Source: a virus. From it: a stretch of 64,000 bases of DNA. Shown here piece after piece: positions 44,033-51,375 of this stretch (its first letter is position 1; each line of letters begins with the position of its first letter). The notes below the pieces were generated by a model. That model was not told where the DNA came from and did no database searches. It worked only from the letters and a program-made list of their open reading frames with translations. A program made the position numbers and the translations under genes. The stretch covers positions 1 to 64,000 of the IMG/VR virus record IMGVR_UViG_3300033145_001136. One strand, given 5' to 3'.

Positions 44033-47000
44033 AGCTCTCCTTCTTATCGATAAGTGGTTTCCCGGCAAGCTCTGTACCATCCGTCAAGTCCCACGCTTCA
44101 AATCGGTCCCATGTAGAGAATGTTTTCGAACCTTTAAATTCCCCTATTGTTCCTATTAGTAGGTATGGCTCCCCTGTTCTAAATTTTCCTGCGTATCTAT
44201 CTTTTGTTTTTCCAAAGATTACTATTTCTAATGTATCCATGGAATCACCGATATTAATACGCATACATGGGTTACCCTTTGCCGACACAAATTCGGTCGT
44301 TTTGTCCACAATACCCATGATCCCCACTGCCATGGCCAAATTTTGTTCCTCAATTTCGTGCATATCAATAATGTCCATGTCCTTTACTCTTATTATTTCT
44401 TCTGCGCGATCATCATATAGTGACAGTCTATCATCTTCCTTACCACAATTTACCCCTAACATATCTACTTCGAATCGTAACAGTATCTCCGGTATGTATT
44501 CTGGCTCATCCTCATACTTCGAGAAAGCCTCCCCCATGTCCTCCCACGCAAGTCCCCCTGTTCTGTATTTATCTTTTTTCGAATAATTAATGATTCTATC
44601 TAATACAGGTTGCGTTACTTTATCGGGCTTACCACTCTGTTGAATAAGTTCTTCCCTAAGTATTGAAAATAGTGTAATCGGCTTGCTCCTACCTCGCGGC
44701 AACCCACGGAAACACCCCGCTTTTAATAACGCCACTTTGACAGTCTTATTACATAGTTTGGCCGAAATCCGTCGTGAAAAGTCTAGGAAATCTAGAAAAT
44801 CTCCCCTGTCCTCGCGTTCTTCTATAATAGCGTTACAGGCTGCTTCCCCAACCCCCTTAATAGCGCGTAATCCAATAGTAACGCTATCTGCTTCAAATGT
44901 TGTATGTGCCTGTGCAGTATTAATTGCTGGCGGCAAAAGCTCACCCTGGTCTAGCGTTTTTATTAATCGTTTAATTTCCTTATAGGCCCGCAATTGTTCA
45001 TCCGATTTACCTTCGTATGAATTTAGCTCTGCTACCATATATGCCAGTGGGTAGTGCGCCTTAAGATAGGCGGTGGCGTAAGTTATTAGAGAATATCCGA
45101 CGGCATGGCTGAGATTCCAATTATAGGCGGCTGATGGCTTAATGTCTTCAAATACCTGTTTTGCCAATACCCCGTTTTTCCCCCTGGCTACAGCCCTCTT
45201 CAAGAAAATCTCTCCCTCTGCATCCATATCTGCTTTGACTTTTTTGCCAATAATTCTCCTTAAATTATCTGCCTCATCATCGGTATACCCAGCAATTACC
45301 TTGGCCGCTTCCATAATCTGCTCTTGGTATAACATAATCCCATATGTATCTTTAAATATTTCTTCTAGCTCTGGGTGTATGTATTTGATCTTGGTTGAAT
45401 CATGTCTACGTTCTATGTAATTGGCCGAAGCACCCGATTCTATCGCCCCCGTACGGTGTAGTGCATTTAAAGCCACAAGCAATTCAAATGTATCCGTATC
45501 CAATTGTTTTGCCATGTGTCTAAATCCAGGCGATGACAGTTGAAATATATGCTTGGTCTCACCCGACTTAATCAAATCAAATGTTTTCTTGTCATCAAGT
45601 GGCATTCGCCACGGAGCACCAGTCGGCAAACCCCCGTATTGCTCAGCTATGATCCCCATTGCAGCATAGATTACGTCTATTGTGCGCAAGCCAAGCAAAT
45701 CGAGCTTAACAAACCCCAAGTCCTCTATATCATGCATATCTACTTGCGTAACCTCGGTGGGATCTTTACTACTTGTTTTAGCCATCGAAACAAATTTGTC
45801 TAAATCTTCGTTAGTAATAACCACCGCAGCAGCATGCTTACCAAGTGATTTTGGCGTCCCGGTTATTGCCTCGGCATACTCCACCCATCTAACTTTCGTT
45901 AATGGTTCGCGTCCTTGTACAAGCCGCCTATTTTCTGTCACCTCCTCTAAGAAAGTGACCTCTCGCTTTTCCATATCAGTAAGTACTGAATTGCCCTTGT
46001 CCCTCATTGATTGGATCGTTGTTCCCGGCTCTTCTGGAACTCGCTTGGTCATCTCGTTGGCATATGTAAATCCCAACTCATACCCCCGCGCTACCTCCTT
46101 AATCGCCAACTTTGCACCATAGGTATTGAATGTACCAATATGCGCCACCATCGCACCTTTAAATAGCTCTTCTAAATACTTAAGGCATTTCCCTCTAACT
46201 TCACCCCCAACATCAATGTCAATGTCCGGGAGTGTTACTCTCGATTTGTTAAGAAATCTTTCAAACGAGAGTTTATATTCGATAGGGTCCACGACAGTAA
46301 TATTGAGGAGGTACACAACAAGACTCCCCGAACAACTTCCCCGGCCAGGCCCAACAGGAATGTTGTTTTCACCTGCCCATTTGACGAAATCCCAGAACGT
46401 GAGGAAGTAGTCTGCGAATCCAAGCTCATTGATAACCCTCAATTCTTTCTCTAATCGCTCTCTGTATACATCCTGATCTTTAGTAGCGATATGATTAAAT
46501 GTAATATCCCAGTTATCTTCACAAATCTTCCGCAAAAGATCCTGCGCTGTCAACCCAGTTGGCACCTTTGGGTATTGTGGCATATATTTACCCGGCACGC
46601 GCTCAACCTCATAGTCTTCTACCCTATCGGCAATATATGCAGTATTAGTTAGCCATTCCTCCGGTATATCTCCCTTCTCGAGTAGTTCATCAACAGTCTT
46701 CATCCAAAATTCATTATGTTCATACATCATTCGATTAGACTTGTCCGCCCAAATGTTTTTACCGGTCCGTACCGCCAACAAAAGATCCTGTCGCCAATAA
46801 TCCTCTTCCGTCATATAGTGCACGTCATTAGTCAAAATAATCGGCACATTTTTTAATTCTGGCGTATTTAATACAAACTCTCTTATTACATCTTCCTCTG
46901 TTATGCCATGCTTCATAAGCTCTATAAATACGTTGTCCTCACCAAAATACTCCTTATATATTGAAATTAACTCTATTGCCCTTGCCCCATCCCCATCAAT

Positions 47001-47459
47001 GATAGCACGCGCAAATTCACCCTGTATACACCCCGTACCAATGGCTATCCCTTCTCCATGCTCTGCCATTAACGCATGATCAATCCGTCCCTGCATCCTA
47101 TAATATCCATCACGAAATCCAAGTGTACTCAGTTTCATCAGGTTGTGATACCCAATCTTATTCATGGCCCACATAGTCAAATGCCACGAGAACCGCTCAA
47201 GTTTTCCATCCGGTCCCTTATGGTATGATTTCTTATCCTGCCCTCCGACCGCTATATATGCCTCCATCCCGGCTATGGGTTTAATCTTTGCTTTCTCACA
47301 CGCCCAAATAAAGGATGGCATCGCAAACATGTTGCCATGCTCGGTCACACAACACGCCTGTGGGTCAAATTGTTTTGCAGCTTCTATATATTCTTCTCGC
47401 TTCGCGACACCATCAAGAAGGCTATATACACTATGGTTGTGTAGGTGTACGAATCTCAC
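44025..47459 (-). CDS. dnaE: DNA polymerase III alpha subunit (DnaE type)
   Basis: About 1,144 residues; GTG 47459 is preferred (GGAGG nine bases upstream) over a TTG two codons earlier. The PHP domain opens with RFVHLHNHSVYSLLDG and contains CCVTEHGNMFAMPSF. The polymerase core includes NIPVGPGRGSCSGSLVVYLL, the catalytic PDIDIDV (about residue 415) and DLGFVKLDLLGLRTIDVI, then the HhH region RAIKGVGEAACNAIIEE. An OB fold near the C-terminus (AVGIMGIVDKTTEF…LEIVIFGKT) ends the protein. It lacks an inserted proofreading exonuclease. Replicative polymerases of this type in phages usually replace PolA or PolB enzymes. It overlaps the tandem-HTH gene and the SbcD-SbcC gene, making a replication operon. 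Confidence 0.95.
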   Translation of the reverse strand: MRFVHLHNHSVYSLLDGVAKREEYIEAAKQFDPQACCVTEHGNMFAMPSFIWACEKAKIKPIAGMEAYIAVGGQDKKSYHKGPDGKLERFSWHLTMWAMNKIGYHNLMKLSTLGFRDGYYRMQGRIDHALMAEHGEGIAIGTGCIQGEFARAIIDGDGARAIELISIYKEYFGEDNVFIELMKHGITEEDVIREFVLNTPELKNVPIILTNDVHYMTEEDYWRQDLLLAVRTGKNIWADKSNRMMYEHNEFWMKTVDELLEKGDIPEEWLTNTAYIADRVEDYEVERVPGKYMPQYPKVPTGLTAQDLLRKICEDNWDITFNHIATKDQDVYRERLEKELRVINELGFADYFLTFWDFVKWAGENNIPVGPGRGSCSGSLVVYLLNITVVDPIEYKLSFERFLNKSRVTLPDIDIDVGGEVRGKCLKYLEELFKGAMVAHIGTFNTYGAKLAIKEVARGYELGFTYANEMTKRVPEEPGTTIQSMRDKGNSVLTDMEKREVTFLEEVTENRRLVQGREPLTKVRWVEYAEAITGTPKSLGKHAAAVVITNEDLDKFVSMAKTSSKDPTEVTQVDMHDIEDLGFVKLDLLGLRTIDVIYAAMGIIAEQYGGLPTGAPWRMPLDDKKTFDLIKSGETKHIFQLSSPGFRHMAKQLDTDTFELLVALNALHRTGAIESGASANYIERRHDSTKIKYIHPELEEIFKDTYGIMLYQEQIMEAAKVIAGYTDDEADNLRRIIGKKVKADMDAEGEIFLKRAVARGKNGVLAKQVFEDIKPSAAYNWNLSHAVGYSLITYATAYLKAHYPLAYMVAELNSYEGKSDEQLRAYKEIKRLIKTLDQGELLPPAINTAQAHTTFEADSVTIGLRAIKGVGEAACNAIIEEREDRGDFLDFLDFSRRISAKLCNKTVKVALLKAGCFRGLPRGRSKPITLFSILREELIQQSGKPDKVTQPVLDRIINYSKKDKYRTGGLAWEDMGEAFSKYEDEPEYIPEILLRFEVDMLGVNCGKEDDRLSLYDDRAEEIIRVKDMDIIDMHEIEEQNLAMAVGIMGIVDKTTEFVSAKGNPCMRINIGDSMDTLEIVIFGKTKDRYAGKFRTGEPYLLIGTIGEFKGSKTFSTWDRFEAWDLTDGTELAGKPLIDKKESYD

Positions 47460-48000
47460 GCCCAAGGTCCTCCATTAAATTTTTATAGGCCTTTTCCGAA
47501 AAATAACCCAGGCGCGGATTTGCGCCTGGTCTAGATTCAGACGTATCAACTAGCCTTACCTTACCCCTAATCACCGGCTGCCTGCCATGTCGCTGAAGCA
47601 CCCTGGTTATCGTATCTCCAGTTACATCGTGTTTTCTAGCCAATTGTGCTCGCGTAGCCCCAATTTTATATTCGTAACAAATATCCTGCTCTTCTCTTGG
47701 TGTAAATCTATACCAATAATATCCAGCCTTACCATCACTTGTTATAATGGCCCGCATATATCCCTTGACCTTTGCCTTAGTTTTTCTTGGACATGTGCCA
47801 TGACGTTTAAGCACCCTAGAGATTGTACTTACCGACACTTCGTGTTTTTTAGCTAGCTGTAATCTCGTAATCCCCATCTTGTGTTCACAGCAAATATTCA
47901 GCTCTTCATTTGGCGTAAACCTATACCAGTAGCTCCCAAGCCTCCCATTTTCCAGAGTAAGGACCCGCATATATCCTCTTACTTTAGTTTTGCCAGCCAT
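47431..48000 (-). CDS. Protein with two tandem HTH repeats
   Basis: 189 residues from ATG 48000 (TAATG overlap with the previous stop). Two copies of a ~75-residue unit follow each other: KVRGYMRVLTLENGRLGSYW…LAKKHEVSVSTISRVLKRHG and KVKGYMRAIITSDGKAGYYW…LARKHDVTGDTITRVLQRHG. In each, a beta segment ending YWYRFTP is followed by a helix-turn-helix of the 'qLa.kh.vs..ti.rvl.rhG' type. The last 45 residues (LGYFSEKAYKNLMEDLGREI) are different. It should bind DNA with two half sites in one chain. Such units are found in phage AP2/HNH-like proteins, but no nuclease motif is visible. Possible roles: transcription regulation or origin binding just ahead of the polymerase. Confidence 0.7.
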   Translation of the reverse strand: MAGKTKVRGYMRVLTLENGRLGSYWYRFTPNEELNICCEHKMGITRLQLAKKHEVSVSTISRVLKRHGTCPRKTKAKVKGYMRAIITSDGKAGYYWYRFTPREEQDICYEYKIGATRAQLARKHDVTGDTITRVLQRHGRQPVIRGKVRLVDTSESRPGANPRLGYFSEKAYKNLMEDLGREIRTPTQP

Positions 48001-48350
48001 TAGTTGATATACCACATCCCTTCGGGACGCTGTTCGGCCCAAGCCAGTAACGTTGCTATTGCGATACCGACATTCCCAGGTGTGGGTATCCAATAATCAT
48101 CTGTCATTGGGTTTGTGCCTAGTTTCATCACTGCAGCCCGTAATTCTGGGATTGTGTCTTCTGCAAACCGCTCATGAAGTCCCCCAAAACTGAAACCTAT
48201 CAAATGTGTAACTTCTGCATAATTATACGTTACATTAAGCCATGTTTCTGTGTATCCGCCGTCTACTGTTGTACCGCCACCTTCATGATGCGGTACATCT
48301 GTATATAGCCGCGCTTCTACTGGATCTCTAAGCTCAATATCCCAACTCAT
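48000..48350 (-). CDS. Conserved phage protein of unknown function
   Basis: 116 residues behind GGAGG: MSWDIELRDPVEARLY, then TETWLNVTYNYAEVTHLIGF, FAEDTIPELRAAVMKLGTNP and YWIPTPGNVGIAIATLLAWA. The pair 'S.DI.L.dP' and 'LN.TYNY' occurs in a small family I have seen in phages and bacteria without an assigned function. It is soluble and acidic. It lies between the small zinc proteins and the tandem-HTH gene, with a one-base overlap with the latter. No enzyme motif. Confidence 0.65.
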   Translation of the reverse strand: MSWDIELRDPVEARLYTDVPHHEGGGTTVDGGYTETWLNVTYNYAEVTHLIGFSFGGLHERFAEDTIPELRAAVMKLGTNPMTDDYWIPTPGNVGIAIATLLAWAEQRPEGMWYIN

Positions 48351-48378
48351 TCAAATACCTCCCAAGCTTGATGACCAT

Positions 48379-48660
48379 TTAGACAGAATTAATAATGATC
48401 TCCGTTCCTTCTAAGTTATTCGCCATATTGCGCAATCCATTAATTAAGCGTTGTTTTTCTGCTTCTATTTCAGCATTAAGCCTGCCTAAGTACTTTTTCG
48501 CCCCTAGGCACACACGACACTCATCAAATAACATATCGTTTCCGGTTAGTCCAGAATCGCGCCTCTTAGCATGCACCTGGAAACCTTCGGCCCCTCGTAC
48601 ATCATCGATAATTGTAGAATCTTTTGTTAGGCCGCAATCCACACATGTTTTTGTACTCAT
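48379..48660 (-). CDS. Small four-cysteine zinc protein
   Basis: 93 residues; ATG 48660 with AAGGGAAG upstream. KTCVDCGLTKDSTII and DECRVCLGAKKYLGR give two C-x2-C pairs about 43 residues apart, a likely zinc site. The C-terminal half is one long amphipathic helix (LNAEIEAEKQRLINGLRNMA). It may be a protein-binding or nucleic-acid-binding adaptor. Family unknown. It follows the 107-residue zinc protein by one base. Confidence 0.65.
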   Translation of the reverse strand: MSTKTCVDCGLTKDSTIIDDVRGAEGFQVHAKRRDSGLTGNDMLFDECRVCLGAKKYLGRLNAEIEAEKQRLINGLRNMANNLEGTEIIINSV

Positions 48661-48661
48661 T

Positions 48662-48985
48662 TTACTTCCCTTTCTTCATGTCAGTGAGTATTTTGGATAT
48701 TTCTTTAAAAACTCCGTAATGAACTTTCCCACATTCCTGACATACCCATCCCCCAGCTATAAATTCATGTAGTGTCGGGGCATGCTTATTAAGCGGAACC
48801 CTATTACAGTGGACACACGTAACGTGTTGCAGAATACCATCCAATAAACTTCTCATTCGCTCTTGTACCCCCGGACATTGCTCCGCTATGGCTTCTTCAA
48901 GCTTATCAGCCATCTCGCGAAAATATTCGATGGCCTGCTCGCAAAGTTCTGCCGACATTCTTACAGTGTGATCTCCCTCAGGCAT
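48662..48985 (-). CDS. Zinc-binding hypothetical protein
   Basis: 107 residues; GGAGGATG lies just before the start. The N-terminal half is helical (AELCEQAIEYFREMADKLEE). The C-terminal half has VTCVHCNRVPLNKHAPTLHE and GGWVCQECGKVHYGVF, a CxxC…CxxC zinc ribbon with histidines between. No family recognised. Part of a run of small zinc proteins in the replication region. Confidence 0.62.
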   Translation of the reverse strand: MPEGDHTVRMSAELCEQAIEYFREMADKLEEAIAEQCPGVQERMRSLLDGILQHVTCVHCNRVPLNKHAPTLHEFIAGGWVCQECGKVHYGVFKEISKILTDMKKGK

Positions 48986-49000
48986 TTTTGTTCATCCTCC

Positions 49001-49108
49001 TTACCAAACTTCTATTGATAATGTATCCATTTCTTTAATAATTTTCACCACACCAAATGCTGTCAGTACCGCTATGCCCACAACAATTAACCACTTAAAT
49101 ATATTCAT
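49001..49108 (-). CDS. Tiny single-span membrane protein (35 residues)
   Basis: ATG 49108 overlaps the glycosylase stop as ATGA, and TAA at 49001-49003 runs directly into the GGAGG site of the next gene. The sequence is a charged N-terminus (MNIFKW), one hydrophobic helix (LIVVGIAVLTAFGVV) and a polar tail (KIIKEMDTLSIEVW). The start overlap, stop position and membrane pattern support a real gene, although it is very short. Function unknown; small membrane proteins in phages can act as host inhibitors or lysis helpers. Confidence 0.6.
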   Translation of the reverse strand: MNIFKWLIVVGIAVLTAFGVVKIIKEMDTLSIEVW

Positions 49109-49716
49109 TTTATCATCCCCGCTATTTTCATTGCAGCCAAATAATCTGGTGACACCAGACTAACCTTGTTTGTAATTTCTTCTATCGAACCACGCATCAA
49201 ATATGATGGATGATACGTCGGCACTATTGGCACCCCATTAAACATGCGCCAAATGTTTTTCTCGTGAAAATCTTCTCGGAAGTCTCTTACAGAATGATTT
49301 TGTTGGGTAAGTGCGCGCATAGGCCATTTCCCCAAACCCATAATCACTTTAGGAACAACAATTCGGACTGCCTCAGTCCAACAAAACCGACACGCTTCCT
49401 GCTCTGCTATTGTAGGATCTCGATTTTCTGGTGGACGACATATGAGCGTGTTCATTATAAAAACATTCTCTCGACCTACCCCTATCGCAGCCAGCAAGTC
49501 ATCCAGAAATTTACCCGCCCTGCCAACGAATGGGCGACATTGCTCAACTTCATGCTTACCGGCAGCTTCTCCCAATAAGAAAATTTTCGCATCAGATGAT
49601 CCATCAGAAAAAGCTATTTGATCTGGTTCAGGACGATGTTGTTGCAGACTACACCTCTCGCACCCCTGTGCTTCTCCGAGAAGATCCTCAAGTGTGAGAA
49701 GTGCTTCCTGTTTCAT
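49105..49716 (-). CDS. Uracil-DNA glycosylase, family 4 (Fe-S)
   Basis: 203 residues from ATG 49716 (GGAG 10 bases upstream); the ORF runs 27 codons further without a site. The family is shown by FLLGEAAGKHEVEQCRPFVG then RAGKFLDDLL (uracil-binding motif), MNTLICRPPENRDPT and VPTYHPSYLMR. The four iron-sulfur cysteines are Cys19 and Cys22 (GCERCSLQ), Cys93 (LICRPP) and Cys109 (EACRFC). It removes uracil from DNA, or in some phages attacks uracil-containing host DNA. It complements the dUTPase encoded upstream, which keeps dUTP low. Confidence 0.92.
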   Translation of the reverse strand: MKQEALLTLEDLLGEAQGCERCSLQQHRPEPDQIAFSDGSSDAKIFLLGEAAGKHEVEQCRPFVGRAGKFLDDLLAAIGVGRENVFIMNTLICRPPENRDPTIAEQEACRFCWTEAVRIVVPKVIMGLGKWPMRALTQQNHSVRDFREDFHEKNIWRMFNGVPIVPTYHPSYLMRGSIEEITNKVSLVSPDYLAAMKIAGMIK

Positions 49717-49720
49717 TGTG

Positions 49721-49773
49721 ATATGTCTCCGACATATATAGTTTGAGGTTGGTGGCAGAATGCTTTTCTGCCA
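49721..49773 (-). promoter_or_regulatory. Two hairpins in the leader of the uracil-DNA glycosylase gene
   Basis: In the 70-base leader, ATATGTC/GACATAT (49721-49727 and 49731-49737) form a 7-bp stem whose 3-base loop and flank contain the GGAG ribosome site. Upstream, TGGCAGAA/TTCTGCCA (49753-49760, 49766-49773) form an 8-bp stem with a 5-base loop. The first could limit ribosome access to the glycosylase start at 49716. Seen directly; the regulatory role is inferred. Confidence 0.4.
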
Positions 49774-49786
49774 AATCCATCGTAAA

Positions 49787-50173
49787 TCACCGCTCAACTA
49801 GTGCCCAACCTTTAATCGCCATAGCCGCATCAGCCACAGTTAATGCATTAATTTCTAAATCGTGCATAATTAGTTTCTCAGGGTATTTCTCCGGTAGGCC
49901 ATATTCTGGATTACAAATGTGTATTGTGTGCCCCGTTGATAAATGTAGTGTTATTACTCCATTCAGTGTATTATTAATGCTCGCTATTGGAGCTTCGTCA
50001 AATACTCCCATCTCCCAGGAACGAATTAATTTGCGATGCACACCATTGGCAAGGGTTGCAAGCGCAGCACTAGTGAGGATTAGTAGCACTCCTCGCCTTT
50101 CTTTACTACCTATGATCCAATCAAGTACCGATGCATAAAATCCAAGATTAATCAACGAACTCTCCCTTTGCAT
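49787..50173 (-). CDS. Hypothetical protein
   Basis: 128 residues if started at ATG 50173; a TTG at 50155, well spaced behind GGGAGAG and overlapping the previous stop, is also possible and gives 122 residues. Content: LINLGFYASVLDWIIGSKER, a hydrophobic stretch RGVLLILTSAALATLANGVH, then VITLHLSTGHTIHICNPEYG and a helical C-terminus. No family recognised. The hydrophobic stretch may be a buried helix. It lies between zinc proteins and the glycosylase gene. Confidence 0.55.
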   Translation of the reverse strand: MQRESSLINLGFYASVLDWIIGSKERRGVLLILTSAALATLANGVHRKLIRSWEMGVFDEAPIASINNTLNGVITLHLSTGHTIHICNPEYGLPEKYPEKLIMHDLEINALTVADAAMAIKGWALVER

Positions 50174-50597
50174 TGGTTTTCCATCGATAATCACAGATAA
50201 GGCATCGCCAAAAAGCACCACCCATCTTTAACCCCGCAGCATGCCTAATTTTACCTGATCCACAACCAGGTCGCTGGCAACGTGGGTCAAGAATCGGATT
50301 CGGGAACGGTGGGCGCGTTTTATGAACCTCATTGGCTTCGTCTACACCCCCAGGGGCAGCAGACAAATCTGGCAAAGCTCCATCAGTAACAGGCTCCGGG
50401 TTCCCGTCAAGATTTGTTAGGGAGCTTACTTCAGCTTCTTGATTCGGCAGAGTATTGAGATCTACCTGTTCGTCGACGCCCTCTTCTCCTTGTTTCACTT
50501 TACATGCAAAACATAATTTAATATTCGGAGCAAATTTCGTCACCGTTAACGAAATCCCACAATCAGCACATTTAATTATCTTAGTCTCTTTAGCCAT
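50148..50597 (-). CDS. Zinc-ribbon protein with two cysteine modules
   Basis: 149 residues from ATG 50597, which overlaps the previous stop; an upstream ORF extension to 50630 has no site. N-terminal module: TKIIKCADCGISLTVTKFAP…LCFACK, the same unit that occurs twice in the next protein upstream. The middle 60 residues are acidic and disordered. C-terminal module: RCQRPGCGSGKIRHAAGLKM then FWRCLICDYRWK, a second four-cysteine ribbon of the TFIIS type. Two zinc sites on flexible linkers suggest an adaptor or nucleic-acid protein. Function unknown. Confidence 0.65.
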   Translation of the reverse strand: MAKETKIIKCADCGISLTVTKFAPNIKLCFACKVKQGEEGVDEQVDLNTLPNQEAEVSSLTNLDGNPEPVTDGALPDLSAAPGGVDEANEVHKTRPPFPNPILDPRCQRPGCGSGKIRHAAGLKMGGAFWRCLICDYRWKTNAKGEFVD

Positions 50598-51282
50598 CTG
50601 TCTCATCCAAGTTAAATAGTCCGCCAGCAATAATTAAGTCATCTAGATCTATTCTTGCAGATGTGGGCATCTGTTTATAATATGCTTGTTCTTTATGTAT
50701 AATATCTGTATCGTGATCATCAAACGCTACATGGAATCCATAAAAGATGCCGAGCATAAATACCAACGATATTTGCACATCGGGATATTTTTTATACAAT
50801 ATCCCATTTTCAGTGATATCAAACCCTTTTTCACTAAGCAGATATAAATAGATTTCACGCCTAGTAAAAACCTCTACCGATGCAATTTGTGTATCATCTA
50901 AAGCAAGTAAATCTTTTTTAATCTTATCTATTTTAAGTTGGATTAGCTCAGCAGTATTCCGTATAGACTTAGCAATATCCTCCGCCAATTCTGATTTATC
51001 GAGTTTGACTTTGGGAATAGCATTATCATCTGGTCTACGGGATTTGTCTCTATCGGGGACGCTTTTTACACGTTTCTTTTCTGGTTCGCACGCATTACAG
51101 TACTGAGTATTACTTGCATAGCGATGTATTTCGATCGATTCTCCACACCCCACACACTCAACAGTCTTGGTAGCACTACTATCCGGCCCGGCGCAATCCG
51201 TACATTTTTGCTCATTCGGCGTAAACTTGCCAACTTCTATGTTTTTACTACATGAAGAGCACTGAATAACTTTTGTACTCAT
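50590..51282 (-). CDS. Double zinc-ribbon protein with acidic C-terminal domain
   Basis: 230 residues from ATG 51282 (AGAGGA upstream); the ORF start at 51372 has no site. Two tandem ribbons: KVIQCSSCSKNIEVGKFTPN…CTDC and KTVECVGCGESIEIHRYASN…CNAC. After a basic linker (EKKRVKSVPDRDKSRR), residues 90-230 form a helical/beta domain (LAEDIAKSIRNTAELIQLKI, VEVFTRREIYLYLLSEKGFD, SLVFMLGIFYGFHVAFDDHD) that I do not recognise. The next gene carries a third copy of the ribbon. It lies just after the reductase, so a regulatory or redox role is conceivable but unproven. Confidence 0.62.
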   Translation of the reverse strand: MSTKVIQCSSCSKNIEVGKFTPNEQKCTDCAGPDSSATKTVECVGCGESIEIHRYASNTQYCNACEPEKKRVKSVPDRDKSRRPDDNAIPKVKLDKSELAEDIAKSIRNTAELIQLKIDKIKKDLLALDDTQIASVEVFTRREIYLYLLSEKGFDITENGILYKKYPDVQISLVFMLGIFYGFHVAFDDHDTDIIHKEQAYYKQMPTSARIDLDDLIIAGGLFNLDETDG

Positions 51283-51375
51283 GTTTAAATCCTCTGCTAA
51301 GACATACGCCCATCCACTCTGAGCGTTTATTGGCTTTGCAGAAATTTTAAATAAAGTATAGAATGATGCCATATA

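Noticed and set aside
40631-44080. ORF start at 44080 for the SbcD-SbcC protein
   Set aside because: The ATG at 44032 overlaps the polymerase stop, has AAGGAG at proper spacing and starts the conserved MIDVITADWH motif.
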